In this document: one piece after another, positions 25,758 through 35,668 of the stretch
Layout: every line of letters starts with the position of its first letter
How positions within the stretch are numbered: position 1 is the stretch's first letter
From: an alpha proteobacterium BAL199
GTDB lineage: Bacteria; Pseudomonadota; Alphaproteobacteria; Thalassobaculales; Thalassobaculaceae
Length of the DNA stretch: 64,000 nt
Direction of reading: 5' to 3'
Assembly: GCA_000171835.1 (NCBI GenBank)
Contig: ABHC01000005.1
Coordinates: 62,001-126,000, forward strand
Notes under the pieces: generated by a model
The model's database searches: none
What the model was told of the DNA's origin: nothing
Seen by the model: only the letters and a program-made list of their open reading frames with translations
Made by a program: the position numbers and the translations under genes

Positions 25758-28496
25758 CTATGCCTCGAAGTCGTAGGTAAAGCTGCCGTCCTCGGCGATA
25801 CCCACCTTGAGCGCCGATGCCTCCTGCTCGTCCCCCAGCCGCTGCAGGATTTCGGTGGAGATCTCCGGCAGCAGGGTGCGGTTGATGATGTGGTCAATGT
25901 TCCGGGCACCGGTCTCGACCTCGGTGCAACGCTGCGTGATTTGCTCCACCACCGCGTCGGTATACTCGAACCGCATCTTCTGGCTGCTGCGTAGCCGGTC
26001 CCCAACCTTGTTGAGTTTCAGGCGCACAATGCCGCCCAACGCCTCGGCCTTCAGCGGGAAGAACGGCACGATCTGCATGCGTGCCAGCAGCGCCGGCTTG
26101 AAGTGATGGCTGAGTTGCGGACGGATCGCTTCGGTCAGCTCTTCGACCGACGGCTTGGGATCGCGCATCCCGAGTTCGGTAATGACGTCGGTCGCGAGGT
26201 TGCTGGTCAGGAACACGATGGTGTTCTTAAAGTCGATCTCCCGGCCCTCACCGTCCGACAGCGTGCCCTTGTCGAACACCTGGTAGAACAGGTTCATGAC
26301 CTCCAGGTCGGCCTTCTCGACCTCGTCGAGCAGCACCACCGAGTACGGCCGCTGCCGGACCGCCTCGGTCAGTACCCCACCCTCACCGTACCCGACATAG
26401 CCCGGAGGCGAGCCGACCAGCCGCGACACGGTGTGCTTCTCCTGGAACTCCGACATGTTGATCGAGATCATGAAGCGCTCGCCGCCGAACATCTGGTCGG
26501 CGACGGCGGTCGCGGTCTCGGTCTTACCGACACCGGACGAGCCGACGAACAGGAACACGCCCATCGGTGCGTTCGGGTTGTTCAGCCCGGCCTTGGCCGC
26601 CCGGATCCCCTGGTCAATGACCGCGATGGCATCGTCCTGCCCCTTGATCCGGACCTTCATGCTCTCAGCGAAGCCGAGCGCGTTCTTAGCCTCGTCGCGG
26701 ACCATGCTGCCAAGCGGAACTCCGGTCCAATCCGCGATGACCTGGGCCACTGAATCGGATGTGACCTCATAGTGCACCAACGGGTCGTAGCCCTGCAGCG
26801 CCGCCAGTTCGGCCCGGGTCGCATCGATCTGACGCCGGATCTCCACCGGATCGCTTGGGATGTCCGCGGCCGGCGTTTCGACCACCGGAGCTTCATCGTC
26901 CTCCGAAACAGCATCCTCTGCGTCGGGTTCCGCTGTCGGCTCCTTGTCATCCGGCGTCGATCCGGCATGCAGCGCCGCGCGCAGTGCCAGCACGCGGTCG
27001 ACCAACCCACGCTCTTTGTTCCAGCGCTCGCCAAGCGTGACCAATTCGGCCTCGACCTTGGCGATCTGCTCGTTGAGCTCGGTCACTCGATCGTCGGAAT
27101 CCAGGTTGTCCGACGCCAGATCCCGCTCGATCGCTTCCAGCTCGCGCTTGAGCGTCGCGATCCGGCGCTCGGCATCGTCGACGACCGCCGGCTTGGCGCT
27201 TTGGCTCAACTTCACCCGCGCCGAGGCCGTATCGAGAACGTCGACCGACTTATCCGGCAACTGCCGGCCGGAGATGTAGCGCGCCGACAGGTGAGCGGCG
27301 GCGCTGACCGCGTCGTCGCGGATGTAGACGCCGTGCGCACCTTCATAGATCCCGCGAATACCGCGCATGATGGTGACGGCGTCGTCCGGTGACGGCTCGT
27401 CGAGCTTCACCAGTTGGAAACGCCGGGTCAGCGCCGGGTCCTTCTCGAAGTACTTCTTGTATTCCGACCATGTGGTCGCCGCGATGGTGCGCAGTTCACC
27501 CCGCGCCAGCGCCGGCTTCAGCAGATTGGCCGCATCGCTGCCGCCCGCGGTGCCGCCCGCACCGATGAGGGTGTGCGCCTCGTCGATGAACAGCACGATC
27601 GGCTTGGGCGATGCCTTGACCTCGTCGATGACGCCGCGCAGACGGTTTTCAAACTCGCCTTTCACGCCGGCGCCGGCTTGCAGCAGGCCCAGGTCGAGGC
27701 TCAGCAGTTCAACATTCTGCATGAACTCCGGCACGTCGCCCTCAACGATCTTCAGGGCGAGCCCTTCGACGATCGCGGATTTGCCAACCCCCGGTTCACC
27801 CACCGCTATCGGGTTGTTCTTTCGCCGCCGGCCGAGAATGTCGACGATCAGCCGCATCTCGCGGTCGCGAGCGAACACCGGGTCGATCTTGCCCGATCGC
27901 GCCTGCTCGGTAACGTTGATGCAGAACCGGCCGATGGCGCTGTCTTCGCTGATGCCAGCCGCGGCGCCCGGTTTGCCATCGCCGCCCGACGTCGGCTTCT
28001 GCAACCCCATCGCCGCGGATTCTTCCTTGGAGCCATCGACGATATCCAGCAGCTTGCGCCGAAGTTCGTCGACGTTAACGTCATCCAGAAGGTCCAGATA
28101 CCGGCCGCCGCCGAACCGTGACCGATCGGCCAGCAGCGCAACAATCAGAAGGCCCGACCGGATCTGACCTAGGCCGAGTTCGACCGAGCCCAACAGCCAT
28201 GCCGAAGAAATCCATTCGATCAGCACCGGCGAGAACACCGGTCGACCGGTATTGCCGGTCTTGCGGCCCTCAACCTCGCGCTGCAGTTCGCGCTTGAGGT
28301 GGGCCGGCTCGATGCCGGCATGCCGCAGAATGAGTTGGAAGTCGCGCTCGGTGTCGTCGACCATGGTCAGCAGCACATGCTCGACCGTAACCTCGTAATT
28401 GGTCCGGGACACGCACAGACCGGCCGCCGCTTCGAGCGCCTTTTTGGTATACGGATTCAGCCGGCCCAGCAGCGGCTTCAGCTCGACGGAAATCAT
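25758..28496 (-). CDS. clpV: T6SS AAA+ ATPase ClpV (TssH)
   Basis: ClpV disassembles the contracted TssB/TssC sheath so that subunits can be reused. 912 residues, with a Clp N-domain (1-160) and two AAA+ modules with Walker A GEPGVGKSA near 233 and GSSGVGKTE near 651. A coiled middle region between them has an unusual acidic insert (about 500-545, DDKEPTAEPDAEDAVSEDDE). The start is preceded by GGAGGGAGAG. It is last in the minus-strand T6SS operon, 42 bp after tssG. All catalytic motifs visible are intact. Confidence 0.95.
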   Translation of the reverse strand: MISVELKPLLGRLNPYTKKALEAAAGLCVSRTNYEVTVEHVLLTMVDDTERDFQLILRHAGIEPAHLKRELQREVEGRKTGNTGRPVFSPVLIEWISSAWLLGSVELGLGQIRSGLLIVALLADRSRFGGGRYLDLLDDVNVDELRRKLLDIVDGSKEESAAMGLQKPTSGGDGKPGAAAGISEDSAIGRFCINVTEQARSGKIDPVFARDREMRLIVDILGRRRKNNPIAVGEPGVGKSAIVEGLALKIVEGDVPEFMQNVELLSLDLGLLQAGAGVKGEFENRLRGVIDEVKASPKPIVLFIDEAHTLIGAGGTAGGSDAANLLKPALARGELRTIAATTWSEYKKYFEKDPALTRRFQLVKLDEPSPDDAVTIMRGIRGIYEGAHGVYIRDDAVSAAAHLSARYISGRQLPDKSVDVLDTASARVKLSQSAKPAVVDDAERRIATLKRELEAIERDLASDNLDSDDRVTELNEQIAKVEAELVTLGERWNKERGLVDRVLALRAALHAGSTPDDKEPTAEPDAEDAVSEDDEAPVVETPAADIPSDPVEIRRQIDATRAELAALQGYDPLVHYEVTSDSVAQVIADWTGVPLGSMVRDEAKNALGFAESMKVRIKGQDDAIAVIDQGIRAAKAGLNNPNAPMGVFLFVGSSGVGKTETATAVADQMFGGERFMISINMSEFQEKHTVSRLVGSPPGYVGYGEGGVLTEAVRQRPYSVVLLDEVEKADLEVMNLFYQVFDKGTLSDGEGREIDFKNTIVFLTSNLATDVITELGMRDPKPSVEELTEAIRPQLSHHFKPALLARMQIVPFFPLKAEALGGIVRLKLNKVGDRLRSSQKMRFEYTDAVVEQITQRCTEVETGARNIDHIINRTLLPEISTEILQRLGDEQEASALKVGIAEDGSFTYDFEA

Positions 28497-28538
28497 GGCT
28501 CTCCCTCCCTCTTCATTCGTTCGACGCCGATACCGCGC

Positions 28539-29540
28539 CTAAGCTGCGGAACGGATGACATTCTCGACCTGTTCGCCTCCGGCAAGCCAGCCGTCATAGC
28601 CAAGCGCTGTCGGCTTTCCGAGCTTCCACGGCGACACGTCATCTTCACGCACAATCAGGACGATCTCGTATTCCAGACGGGAACGGATGGTTGCCTCCAC
28701 CAGGGAAGCCAGTCGTCTGCGGTTCGGCTGACCGGGCAGAAAGCCGCGGTACTCCCCGATGCTCATCGGCCCGATCCACAGGCGAAACTTTCCCATGATG
28801 TCCGGAACCTGGTCACCGAGCACCCAATCATCGTTGAGGGTTGAGTTCGCCACCCCGAGACGGCATTTCTGAGCTTCATCCACGGTCGCCCGGCGCGGAA
28901 CGAATTCTTCGACCCGGGTTCGCACTCCGTTGAATTGGTGCGATATCAGCGTTTCCAGCATCATCGCGGAGCGGCCGGCCAGCGCCAGCGGACCTGCAAA
29001 CGGCAGCAGAGACTCCAACGACAAGGGACTGTCGGCCGAGCGCAAGCTCAGCATTCCCATCAGCGCGATCACATACCCGGAAATCGGATCGGTCGCGCCC
29101 GACCGGTAGGTGGCGGCATGGCGGTATTTGCGCCAGATCTGGTAGACGATCTCAATGGCTCGGTGATTGAACAGATCGAGGAAGTCGCGCAGCGTGGCAC
29201 TGTCGCGATCACGCGCGATTACATGCTCGGTGACGAACGCAGGCAACGGGCTCGACGGCCCGTACAGGCCGAGGAACGGGACCTCGATCTCGAACCGGGA
29301 TCGGCCTTGTTCGTCCTCGGTCCGGGTGACACTGGTTATATCGGTTGCCGGGAAGCCCATGGTCGGCGTGGCCCGAAAACGCAAACCGGCCACCGAATCC
29401 CTCCCCGACACCGGTCCATCGTCGACCGAGCCAAGGGCAAGACGCGCCAACGACACCGCTTGGAAGAATTCGAAGCGAAAGCAGTTCGCAATCAGGTCAT
29501 CGATTACAGAATCCGGTTCTGCCCGGTTCGCACGCCCCAT
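28539..29540 (-). CDS. tssG: T6SS baseplate protein TssG
   Basis: 333 residues. TssG joins TssE, TssF and TssK in the baseplate wedge. The start chosen gives MGRANRAEPDSVIDDL followed by FRFEFFQAVSLAR, the usual TssG beginning. A longer frame antisense of nothing but overlapping tssF is rejected. The body contains VPFLGLYGPSSPLPAFVTE, the conserved central motif. The first 37 bp overlap the end of tssF. Confidence 0.93.
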   Translation of the reverse strand: MGRANRAEPDSVIDDLIANCFRFEFFQAVSLARLALGSVDDGPVSGRDSVAGLRFRATPTMGFPATDITSVTRTEDEQGRSRFEIEVPFLGLYGPSSPLPAFVTEHVIARDRDSATLRDFLDLFNHRAIEIVYQIWRKYRHAATYRSGATDPISGYVIALMGMLSLRSADSPLSLESLLPFAGPLALAGRSAMMLETLISHQFNGVRTRVEEFVPRRATVDEAQKCRLGVANSTLNDDWVLGDQVPDIMGKFRLWIGPMSIGEYRGFLPGQPNRRRLASLVEATIRSRLEYEIVLIVREDDVSPWKLGKPTALGYDGWLAGGEQVENVIRSAA

Positions 29541-31252
29541 TGATATCTCACATTCCTCTCGACGCCCTGGATGGTGAGTTGATGCACTGAGTTGATGTTC
29601 GAGAACATGTCGAGGAAACGGTCGAACACCGTTCCGAACAAGAACAACTCGGCAGCCCCGCCCAACTTGCTCTCCTGGACGGTGAGCATGAACCGCACGC
29701 CGCGCAACACCCCACCGCTTCGCATCCAATCCATCGGTTCAGAGTGGACCGACTGGATGCCCTCAAGCAGCAACTCCATGCGCCGACGTTCCTGCTCGTC
29801 AACCTGCGCCCGGACATTGTAGGTGGACAGAATTCTGCCCAGCGCGTGAATGTCCGCCAAGCTGCTGTAGTTCAGCGCCAAGTTGGAAATCAGGATCCAC
29901 AACAGATTGCGGTCGATCGGCGGCGGAGTCTGGGCGGTCACGCCGATCGGGTTCCGGAAGGTCGCAAAGGTTGGTGACGTTGCGGTCGGCTGGTCGATGG
30001 CACCGACCGCCAGCGCCTCCGGTGCTCGACCGTTCGTGCAACTCAGTTCAATTGAAACGGTTTCCGCCGCCATCGGAATGGCCCGGCTCTCGGCGTCGAC
30101 GAACGAGATGTAAGCGTCAACCGTCTGAGAGGCCACCGCTCCGCGCCGCCTGATTCGGTAATAGACTTCATCACCGGCCTTGCCGACGATCGGTCGGTAC
30201 GACGCGAATGGCTTGTAGACCACTTGCTCGTTGCGCCCGCGCACCCAACCGACCACCTTCTCGACACCGTAGACGTCGATCTGCCGGTCCCTTCCGCCCA
30301 TCGGGCGAACCCGGTATTCCGACTTGCGGTGATCCAGATTGACCGGCTCGCCATCGTCGTCAAAGACGTTTACGGCAGGCGTGCAGTTCAGGCGAACGGT
30401 ACTGCGGCTGGCCTTACCTCCGCGATCCAAAGGCCGCGAGAATTCGAACTTCAGTTCGATCTGCGGACCCCGCAATGTCCGCAACCGGTTGCCGACATGG
30501 ATGTCGACAAACATGAACTTCTCAGGAAACGCAAAGTACTCCTGAAGGATCCGGAACCCCGGAAACGCGTTCGGCGGATAGGGCAGAACCGCTTCGTCGA
30601 CATCGAACCCCACCGGCGAAACTGCCTTCGCATCGAGCGCAAACCGGCTTCCGTCACCGCCCAGCACACCGATCGACCGGACATCCTGCATCAGAGCCCG
30701 ATACAGGTCCCGGGCGATGGTGACGTCGCTGGCGCCGTCCAAGAACAGACGCAGCCGATCGGCGTCGATCTGCGTCGGATCCACGCCGTCGAGCATCTGC
30801 AACTTAACGGTCAACCGACTGGTCGTCGGCGTGGAGTCCACTTCGACCCCCGTGACAGACATCGGCAGGCAATGAACGTCATAGGCGGTCCGGAACCGGC
30901 ATGTGGTGCCGCCAACTTCGCGTGACGCCACCATGGTGCCCCGTTCCACCGGAGCCCCGGCATCCGCTCCGGGGATTACCGAGAACTCGATGACCGTCAT
31001 GGCCGGGACCGGGCGCAGATAGTTGGGCCAGACCAACTCGATCAGCGAATGCGCAACCTCCGGCAGTTCGTCGTCCAGTTTTTCGCGCAATCGCCCGGTC
31101 AGAAAGGCGAATCCCTCCAACAACCGCTCGACATCCGGGTCTCGGCTCTCCCGGGCGAGATACGGTGCCAGACGAGGATTTTCGCGTGCGAACTCGTCTC
31201 CGATTTCTCGGAGGTACGCCAACTCGTCCTGGAAATATCGGTTCATGCTCAT
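29504..31252 (-). CDS. tssF: T6SS baseplate protein TssF
   Basis: 582 residues, normal for TssF. The start is typical (NRYFQDELAYLREIGDEFA), followed by HSLIELVWPNYLRPVPAMTVIEF. The ATG overlaps the tssE stop by ATGA. TssF forms the dimeric arm of the baseplate wedge with TssG. No internal disruption is seen. Confidence 0.94.
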   Translation of the reverse strand: MSMNRYFQDELAYLREIGDEFARENPRLAPYLARESRDPDVERLLEGFAFLTGRLREKLDDELPEVAHSLIELVWPNYLRPVPAMTVIEFSVIPGADAGAPVERGTMVASREVGGTTCRFRTAYDVHCLPMSVTGVEVDSTPTTSRLTVKLQMLDGVDPTQIDADRLRLFLDGASDVTIARDLYRALMQDVRSIGVLGGDGSRFALDAKAVSPVGFDVDEAVLPYPPNAFPGFRILQEYFAFPEKFMFVDIHVGNRLRTLRGPQIELKFEFSRPLDRGGKASRSTVRLNCTPAVNVFDDDGEPVNLDHRKSEYRVRPMGGRDRQIDVYGVEKVVGWVRGRNEQVVYKPFASYRPIVGKAGDEVYYRIRRRGAVASQTVDAYISFVDAESRAIPMAAETVSIELSCTNGRAPEALAVGAIDQPTATSPTFATFRNPIGVTAQTPPPIDRNLLWILISNLALNYSSLADIHALGRILSTYNVRAQVDEQERRRMELLLEGIQSVHSEPMDWMRSGGVLRGVRFMLTVQESKLGGAAELFLFGTVFDRFLDMFSNINSVHQLTIQGVERNVRYQWGVRTGQNRIL

Positions 31253-31656
31253 CGAATTCGTACTGACCCGTCGCTTCCGAAAACCGTCTCGAAGGTCACC
31301 GGATCATCGGAGTCCTCGACCGCGAGTTCCGCCTTGATACGGTAGGCAAGGTTCAACGGACGGTCGGGATCCGGCACGTGACGCACAACGACGTTGCGCA
31401 ACCTCGGTTCGAACGTATCGATCTGTTGTTTGATTGCGCGCGCAATCGCCGGCACCGCCGCCGGAAACTCGCTCGCCATGTCGTTGAAATCGGGCAGGCC
31501 GAAATCCGGACGGGTCCCCACCGCACCCTGTCGGGTGTTCATCAAGATCTGCAGGTAGTCGACGATCGACTGTGTTGCCACGGACGTATCGAACGGACGC
31601 CCCGCCACCGGAGTCTCGTCGTCGATCAGCCGCTGTAGCAGCGTCCGTTCAGCCAT
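31249..31656 (-). CDS. tssE: T6SS baseplate protein TssE (gp25-like)
   Basis: 135 residues from the ATG giving MAERTLLQRL; a longer frame adds nine residues. The gp25-like domain has the hallmark YLQILMNTRQGAVGTRPDFGLPD. TssE nucleates sheath polymerisation at the baseplate. ATGA coupling to tssF follows. Confidence 0.92.
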   Translation of the reverse strand: MAERTLLQRLIDDETPVAGRPFDTSVATQSIVDYLQILMNTRQGAVGTRPDFGLPDFNDMASEFPAAVPAIARAIKQQIDTFEPRLRNVVVRHVPDPDRPLNLAYRIKAELAVEDSDDPVTFETVFGSDGSVRIR

Positions 31657-31741
31657 CACGCTACCCCTTCCCGATACCACCACCCCGCCACGGTCCAGTC
31701 TGCCGGAGAAACCGGGGACCGAACCGCGGGGGAATGGGCTA

Positions 31742-33226
31742 TCAGGACTTATCGAGTTTGCCCTTCAGGGACAGCGTGAAGTCGGCGCCCATGTATTTGA
31801 AGTGCGGCTGAACCGCCATGCTGACGCTGTACCAACCGGGTTCGCCCTCGACATCCTCGACCTTGATATCGGCGCGACGAAGCGGTCGACGGCTGCGGAC
31901 TTCGGCCGACGGATTCTCTTGGTCCGAAACATACTGCCGGATCCAGTTGTTCAGCTCGCTTTCCAGCTCGCCACGGTTCTTCCAGCTGCCAATGTTCTCG
32001 CGCTGCAGCACCTTGATGTAATGCGCCAGCCGATTGATGACCAACATGTAAGGCAGCTGGGTGCCGAGTTTGTAGTTGGTCTCGGCGGCCTTACCCTCAG
32101 GTGTGTTGCCGAAATACTTAGGTTTCTGGACCGAATTCGCCGAGAAGAAGGTGGCGTTGTTGGCGCCCTTGCGGTTGACCAGCGCAATGAAGCCCTGCTC
32201 CGCCAACTCGTACTCACGGCGATCCGAGACCATCACCTCGGTTGGTGCCTTGGTCTCGTTCTGACCCATGCTCTGGTAGTTGTGCATTGACAGATTCTCG
32301 ACCGCGCCACCGCTCTGCGGGCCGATCACGTTCGGGCACCAGCGATACTTGGCAAAACTGTCAGACAGCCTCGACGCGAACGCGAAAGCGGCATTGCCCC
32401 AGAGATAATTGTTGGTCTCACCGTCCGATTCTTCGTTGTAGTTGAACGCCTTGATCGGGTTGGAGTCCTCGCCATACGGCTCGCGCAGCATAAAGCGCGG
32501 CACGGTCAGGCCAACGTAGCGGGAGTCTTCGGTCTCCCGGAAAGCATTCCACTTGGCGTATTGCGGGCCTTCGAAGATCGCCTGCAGATCCTTCAAGCCG
32601 GCGATATCCTCGTGCCGGTCGACCCCGAACATCTTTGGGGACGCCGCGGCAAACATCGGTGCGTGAGCCATCGCGCCGACGTTGGAGACGTAGCGCAACA
32701 ACTGGATGTCCTGCGAGCCGGCGTCGAACTCGTAATTGGCGATGATCGCCCCGATCGGCTGGCCACCGAACACGCCATACTCGTCGGTATAAATGTGCTT
32801 GTAGAGGCCCGACTGAACGACTTCAGGCGCGTCCTCGAAGTCCTCAAGCAGCTGATCCTTCGACACGTTCAGCAGTTCGATCTTGATGTTCTGGCGAAAA
32901 TCCGTCCGATCGACGAGGAACTTCAGCCCGCGCCACGCGCTTTCCAGCTTCTTGACGTCGTCGTTGTGTAGGATCGAGTCGACCTGCGCTGACAGTTTGC
33001 GGTCGATCTCCGCGATCATCTGATCGACCATGCCCGCCTGGACTTTGGCAGACGCCTGATTCGGCTTGATCAGTTCGGCGATGAAGGCCGCGACCCCCTG
33101 TCGGGCGACATCGTAGCCTTCCTGGTTCGGCGCATATCGGGTCTCCTGCATGATCTGATCAAGCAGCGAGTCCGACTCAACCGTTTGGGCAGCGGCCCCT
33201 TGGTTCTCTGTATCAGTCGACGACAC
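31742..33226 (-). CDS. tssC: T6SS sheath large subunit TssC (VipB)
   Basis: About 494 residues from the GTG that follows GGAGG by about 8 nt; another GTG at 33244 would add six. It contains the family signatures KLESAWRGLKFLVDRTDF, GAIIANYEFDAGSQDI and the C-terminal YSVSMAVQPHFKYMGADFTL. TssC and TssB form the contractile sheath. It lies 81 bp after tssB. Confidence 0.95.
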   Translation of the reverse strand: MSSTDTENQGAAAQTVESDSLLDQIMQETRYAPNQEGYDVARQGVAAFIAELIKPNQASAKVQAGMVDQMIAEIDRKLSAQVDSILHNDDVKKLESAWRGLKFLVDRTDFRQNIKIELLNVSKDQLLEDFEDAPEVVQSGLYKHIYTDEYGVFGGQPIGAIIANYEFDAGSQDIQLLRYVSNVGAMAHAPMFAAASPKMFGVDRHEDIAGLKDLQAIFEGPQYAKWNAFRETEDSRYVGLTVPRFMLREPYGEDSNPIKAFNYNEESDGETNNYLWGNAAFAFASRLSDSFAKYRWCPNVIGPQSGGAVENLSMHNYQSMGQNETKAPTEVMVSDRREYELAEQGFIALVNRKGANNATFFSANSVQKPKYFGNTPEGKAAETNYKLGTQLPYMLVINRLAHYIKVLQRENIGSWKNRGELESELNNWIRQYVSDQENPSAEVRSRRPLRRADIKVEDVEGEPGWYSVSMAVQPHFKYMGADFTLSLKGKLDKS

Positions 33227-33307
33227 GATCACCCCTCCGTTCACATCCGGCCATTATGCCGGCCATATCTGTCGGCTTGCACCGCTTGGCACCGGCATGG
33301 ACGCCGG

Positions 33308-33805
33308 TCAGGATTTGTCGGCCTCATCGGCCCCGAGTTCCTTGAGCAACGCCGCGCGGGCGCCTTCGTCGTCGACGATGCTCTGGATAGCCTTGCGGAA
33401 CGCCGGAGTGTTGCCGAGCGGACCCTTCAGGGCGACCAGCGCCTGCCGAAGCTCCAGAAGCTTGCGCAGCTCCGGGACCTGATTGACGACCTGTTCCGGT
33501 TCGAAATCCTTGAGGGAGTCGAACTTGAGGTGAACGCTCATCTGGGCATCGGCTTCATCGGACAGCCGGTCAGCTACATTGGCATCGACCTTGAGATCCA
33601 TGCCGCGCATCACGTCGTTGAAATTGTCCTTGTTGACGTTGACCCGCTCACGCTCTTCAAGCGGCGTCTCATCGGCACGCAACGTGAAATCGCCAAGGAT
33701 CACGTGCTTCATCGGAAGCTCGATTTCCTCCTTTGCGTCTCCGGTCGCCGGCCTGTAGCGGATGTTCACGCGCTCCTTCGGAGCCACGGATCCTTCTTGT
33801 GCCAT
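33308..33805 (-). CDS. tssB: T6SS sheath small subunit TssB (VipA)
   Basis: 165 residues, starting at MAQEGSVAPKERVNI after a GGAGGG site. Typical features include VNIRYRPATGDAKEEIELP, the LKFDSLKDFEPEQVVNQVPEL segment and an acidic C-terminal helix. It is the sheath partner of TssC. Confidence 0.95.
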   Translation of the reverse strand: MAQEGSVAPKERVNIRYRPATGDAKEEIELPMKHVILGDFTLRADETPLEERERVNVNKDNFNDVMRGMDLKVDANVADRLSDEADAQMSVHLKFDSLKDFEPEQVVNQVPELRKLLELRQALVALKGPLGNTPAFRKAIQSIVDDEGARAALLKELGADEADKS

Positions 33806-33849
33806 CCCTTCCCTCCTCAACGCCCGTCGGTCGATCGGTCGACCGAACG

Positions 33850-35583
33850 TTACTCTGTCCCGGCCTGCACCGAAAACTCACCCAATTCAACCGCCGCCCG
33901 CATGTCCAGTCGCGACAGCCGCGTCGTCCATTCACGACGGAGCACCGCCCATTCCGGATCCGCTTCGGTCCCCGCATCCGGCGAACTACCGCGAAGCAGC
34001 ATCGTCGTCAGATCCACACAGACCGATGGATCCCAGATATCGAGACTAAACTTGCACGATAACTTGTCCAGATGCATCAACAAGGACATCGCCAGACCGG
34101 GCCGGCCGGCGTCCATGCACAGCCTGGCTTTCTCAAGATCCCAGAGAAACCGCGATCGCTCTCCCACCGCTTGATTTCGAGCGTCCTCAAACACTACGGC
34201 AGCGTCGCCAAGATTTCCTTTGGCAGCCAGCGCGCGGGCATTAGACCGGATTTCGGCGAAGTCGGCCCCTAGTCCGTCGCCGGCACCTCCGCCACCGGGG
34301 CCACCGCTGGACATCAAGTCGTCGGTGATCCACATCCGGGTTGCCGCATCGGCGAAGGCCGTTCCGCCATCGAATGCCAGCCCGACCACCTTGGGGAACC
34401 GCTTGAGAAATGCAGCGGTCTGCCCCTGCAGCGCCTCAAGCGCCGCGGTGTGACCCAAAGCGCCAAGAGCCGACGCCGAATGCCGGTGCAGATCCAGCCA
34501 GAACAGCCGGTCCACCGCATTGCTCTCGCAGAACTCCAAAAGCTTCAAGGGGTCGCCGGCACCCGCCAGCGTTGCCAGAACCGGCCCAAGCTCGCGGGTC
34601 GGATCGGGCAGCATGGTACGCCCATCTTGGTCCGGCGGTGGCGCTTGAACGGGAAGCCACAGGACGCTGCGCAACAGTTGATAGGATCTCGGATCGCCGG
34701 GACTTGCCGACCGGATCGCCCTGGCCATGGCGACCACGTTGCTCCGCAAGGTATTGATCGCCCGGTCCATCTCCGGGCCCGACGCCGCCGGGACTGTCAC
34801 CGGGGCGACTGGAGGAGGGACCGCCGCAGCGGCCGCCGCGGGAGGCGCTGCCGGTGGTGGTGCGGGCGGCGCAGCCGAAGCCGGCTCGACCGGTGCGGCA
34901 GGCAGGCTGTCGTCTTCCGGTGCCGCTGCCTCCGTCGGCGGCACAACCTCAGCGGTGGCTGCCGCCTTAGCGGCCGCTTCGGCCTCGGCCACAGCGGCCG
35001 CTTTCTTGGCGACCTCGGCAATCATGAAATCGGCATCGCGCTTCAGGTTACGCAACGGTCGAAGCAAGTCGCCCAGGTTGACCTGGACGCCGTCCGCTTT
35101 CTCGGAAAACGTCCGGTCCAGGCTGTCAACGGCGTCGAAGAGCTGGACGATCCCCTCGGCATTGTCCGGTGTGGCGGTAACATCGGCCAAGCTGGTCCCG
35201 GCGCGTTCGGCGATCCATTCGATCGCCCCGACCCTTGCGCGCATTCGCTTGATTGGCGGGAAGCAGTCGTCCCAATAGGTCTCGACAATTCCTTGGATCA
35301 CGTCGATGCCAGCGATCAGGCCTCGCAATCCCTCCTCGCGATTCAGCGCGATGGTCAGCCAACTGGCGACGAGAAGGTCTTTTGAGCGGTTGGACAGGAT
35401 CGCGCTTGCCATTGAAGCGACGCTCGGCCAGTCGACAGCTGCCGGACCGGCGCTCTGCATTTTGCCGATCTCGTCTTCGAGCCGGGTGAACTCCTCTTCG
35501 TACCGGACATTTTCGCCCGCCGGATCCGCACCGGGGATCGGATTTCGGCCGAGTCCGCTGCTGGACAGATCCTGCGATGCCAT
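33850..35583 (-). CDS. tssA: T6SS protein TssA
   Basis: 577 residues, starting after AGGAG. The N-terminal ImpA_N domain (about 15-140) shows NPIPGADPAGENVRYEEEF and ETYWDDCFPP. A long Ala/Pro-rich linker follows at about 195-265. The C-terminal region (WLDLHRHSASALGALG onward) resembles the VasJ/ImpA C-terminal part. TssA caps and initiates tube and sheath assembly. It is second in the minus-strand operon, behind the pseudokinase gene. Confidence 0.9.
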   Translation of the reverse strand: MASQDLSSSGLGRNPIPGADPAGENVRYEEEFTRLEDEIGKMQSAGPAAVDWPSVASMASAILSNRSKDLLVASWLTIALNREEGLRGLIAGIDVIQGIVETYWDDCFPPIKRMRARVGAIEWIAERAGTSLADVTATPDNAEGIVQLFDAVDSLDRTFSEKADGVQVNLGDLLRPLRNLKRDADFMIAEVAKKAAAVAEAEAAAKAAATAEVVPPTEAAAPEDDSLPAAPVEPASAAPPAPPPAAPPAAAAAAVPPPVAPVTVPAASGPEMDRAINTLRSNVVAMARAIRSASPGDPRSYQLLRSVLWLPVQAPPPDQDGRTMLPDPTRELGPVLATLAGAGDPLKLLEFCESNAVDRLFWLDLHRHSASALGALGHTAALEALQGQTAAFLKRFPKVVGLAFDGGTAFADAATRMWITDDLMSSGGPGGGGAGDGLGADFAEIRSNARALAAKGNLGDAAVVFEDARNQAVGERSRFLWDLEKARLCMDAGRPGLAMSLLMHLDKLSCKFSLDIWDPSVCVDLTTMLLRGSSPDAGTEADPEWAVLRREWTTRLSRLDMRAAVELGEFSVQAGTE

Positions 35584-35668
35584 TCCCGCTCCTCAGTGAT
35601 TTGCTTCCGGTGCCCAATGGTAATGTCAGGCAGCCTCACTAACCAAGCCTTACCGAGCCGGATCGGCA